DNA from: an uncultured Micavibrio sp.
GTDB lineage: Bacteria; Pseudomonadota; Alphaproteobacteria; Micavibrionales; UBA1664
Reading direction: 5' to 3'
Assembly (NCBI GenBank): GCA_913057885.1
Contig: CAJXOI010000071.1
Coordinates: 1-5,462 of the forward strand
DNA length: 5,462 bases
A program made the position numbers and the translations under genes. The stretch's first letter is position 1. Each line of letters opens with the position of its first letter. A model generated the notes under the pieces. The model was not told the DNA's origin, searched no databases, and saw only the letters and a program-made list of their open reading frames with translations. Shown piece by piece: positions 4,519 through 5,462 of the stretch.

Positions 4519-5462
4519 ATGATCTATTCCCACCATCTTCGCACGGCCTTGTTTGCCATTGCATTTGTTTTGCTGATGATTCAATTGCCGGTTTGGGCTT
4601 ATGTCCCTGTTTATACTGGCATGGCCATCCTTTACGCGCTTGCGATAGCGCTCATTATGAATAGGTGGCGGTTTGTTATCAACGGTTACACGATTTTTGC
4701 GTTTTTAATGATGGTGTGGTTGATCATCAACACGGCTTTGTCGGAAATACCTTATGAGTCTATAAAACAAGTGACGCTTACGATATTCTTTCCTCTGTTG
4801 ATTATGGCGTTTGCAGGATCTGAAGATAAGCATCCTATCAATATCCAATTTTTATGGAAGGCCTTGGCTATGGGCGGGGTTGGGATTGCATTATATGCCA
4901 TATATCAATTTTACAGCAACACCGGAAAATTCATCAATATTGCCAATTATCCTTTTTATAACCCGAATTCTTTAGGTGTGTTTTTGGGTATCACGGGAAC
5001 GGTTTTATTTCATTTTCTTTTGGAGGCACATACCATAACGAGAAAGGTGGCGCTATCTTTCGCGGTGCTTGTGGTTTGCGCAGGGATTGTGAGCGCCGAT
5101 GCCAAGGCGGCAGTGATTGGCTTTATTGTCGTGATGTTTTTTTCCATCGCCATACGTGGGCTGACTCAAAAAATTAATATCGGGTTTTTATCGGCCATTC
5201 TTGTTGTGTTTTTGACTTTGCCTGTCTTAATGGTGCAAATCGCGCCTAATCCTGACGACCAAACATCACAACATAATAATATTTACCAGACGGGTGTTGA
5301 TTTTAAACGCCTCTCTATATGGCAATCAGCGGCAGAAACGGCACTATCAGAACGCCCCATTACCGGAACAGGGCTAGGCACTTATAAAAATGTTTATATG
5401 CCGTACAGATCAGATCAGGATTTCACGGCGGGTCTTCATGCTCATAACGATTTGCTGCATTT
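4519..5462 (+). CDS. O-antigen ligase/polymerase family (Wzy_C) membrane protein, N-terminal part
   Basis: 314 complete codons are in view with no stop; the gene runs off the window. About nine hydrophobic segments can be seen (roughly residues 8-24, 32-48, 57-72, 86-100, 114-131, 150-170, 178-192, 196-212, 221-240), then a large hydrophilic region, probably the periplasmic loop. In that loop are RLSIW (264-268), RPITGTGLGTYKNVY (279-293) and LHAHNDLLH (306-314). This R-x-x-x-W, P-x-x-G-x-GLG-x-Y and HAHND-x-L order is the Wzy_C signature of enzymes that polymerise or ligate undecaprenyl-linked glycans, or attach them to lipid A core or to proteins. Which of these it does cannot be told from the sequence. 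The ATG at 4519 is the first possible start (in-frame TAA at 4498-4500), but the ribosome site is poor, only GGG touching the ATG. It lies 36 bp after the ssrA terminator, and no convincing promoter was found. Confidence 0.88.
   Translation, partial: MIYSHHLRTALFAIAFVLLMIQLPVWAYVPVYTGMAILYALAIALIMNRWRFVINGYTIFAFLMMVWLIINTALSEIPYESIKQVTLTIFFPLLIMAFAGSEDKHPINIQFLWKALAMGGVGIALYAIYQFYSNTGKFINIANYPFYNPNSLGVFLGITGTVLFHFLLEAHTITRKVALSFAVLVVCAGIVSADAKAAVIGFIVVMFFSIAIRGLTQKINIGFLSAILVVFLTLPVLMVQIAPNPDDQTSQHNNIYQTGVDFKRLSIWQSAAETALSERPITGTGLGTYKNVYMPYRSDQDFTAGLHAHNDLLH

Noticed and set aside
1..5462. CRISPR arrays, insertion sequences, tRNA genes, rRNA
   Set aside because: No regularly spaced repeats, no transposase or terminal repeats and no standard tRNA cloverleaf were seen. 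The one tRNA-like part belongs to tmRNA.

Overview
The window looks like ordinary chromosome from an alphaproteobacterium. The strongest evidence is a circularly permuted, two-piece tmRNA gene (ssrA) at about 4128-4440, whose CCA acceptor end lies upstream of its 5' half. This layout is characteristic of Alphaproteobacteria, and its tag starts ANDN as other alphaproteobacterial tags do. The hflK-hflC, mrp and thyA-folA neighbourhood fits the same assignment. Base composition is moderate, with AT-rich intergenic stretches. Genus cannot be told from this sequence.

Layout, left to right. (1) Minus strand: hflK (307-1383) followed by hflC (307 down to 1, cut by the window edge), joined by a one-base TAATG overlap. 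Together they form the membrane-anchored SPFH complex that regulates FtsH. (2) A 56-bp divergent spacer, then mrp on the plus strand (1440-2429), an Fe-S carrier P-loop ATPase with a shortened N-terminal domain. (3) Convergent with mrp, and overlapping its 3' end by 32 bp, is a small minus-strand gene (2398-2598) for a Bfd-type [2Fe-2S] protein. It has its own candidate promoter with an embedded inverted repeat and little or no leader. (4) Minus strand: thyA (4005-3154) and folA (3157-2645), overlapping by ATGA. They make dTMP and recycle the dihydrofolate that this reaction produces. (5) Divergent from thyA, the permuted ssrA gene with a near-consensus promoter and a terminator. (6) The start of a plus-strand polytopic membrane protein of the O-antigen ligase/polymerase (Wzy_C) superfamily, 4519 to the window end, probably the edge of a surface-glycan region.

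Two themes link the genes. Mrp and the Bfd-like protein both concern iron-sulfur or iron handling and lie tail to tail. HflKC and tmRNA both belong to protein quality control: tmRNA tags stalled products and FtsH is one of the proteases that degrades tagged proteins. They are separate transcription units here, so the second link is functional only.

No wholly new system was seen. The items most worth checking are the unusually long tmRNA tag with two ANDN boxes, the candidate leaderless, operator-overlapped bfd promoter, a ThyA that lacks one of the usual phosphate-binding arginines, and the family-specific insertions and deletions in FolA, HflC, Mrp and Bfd.
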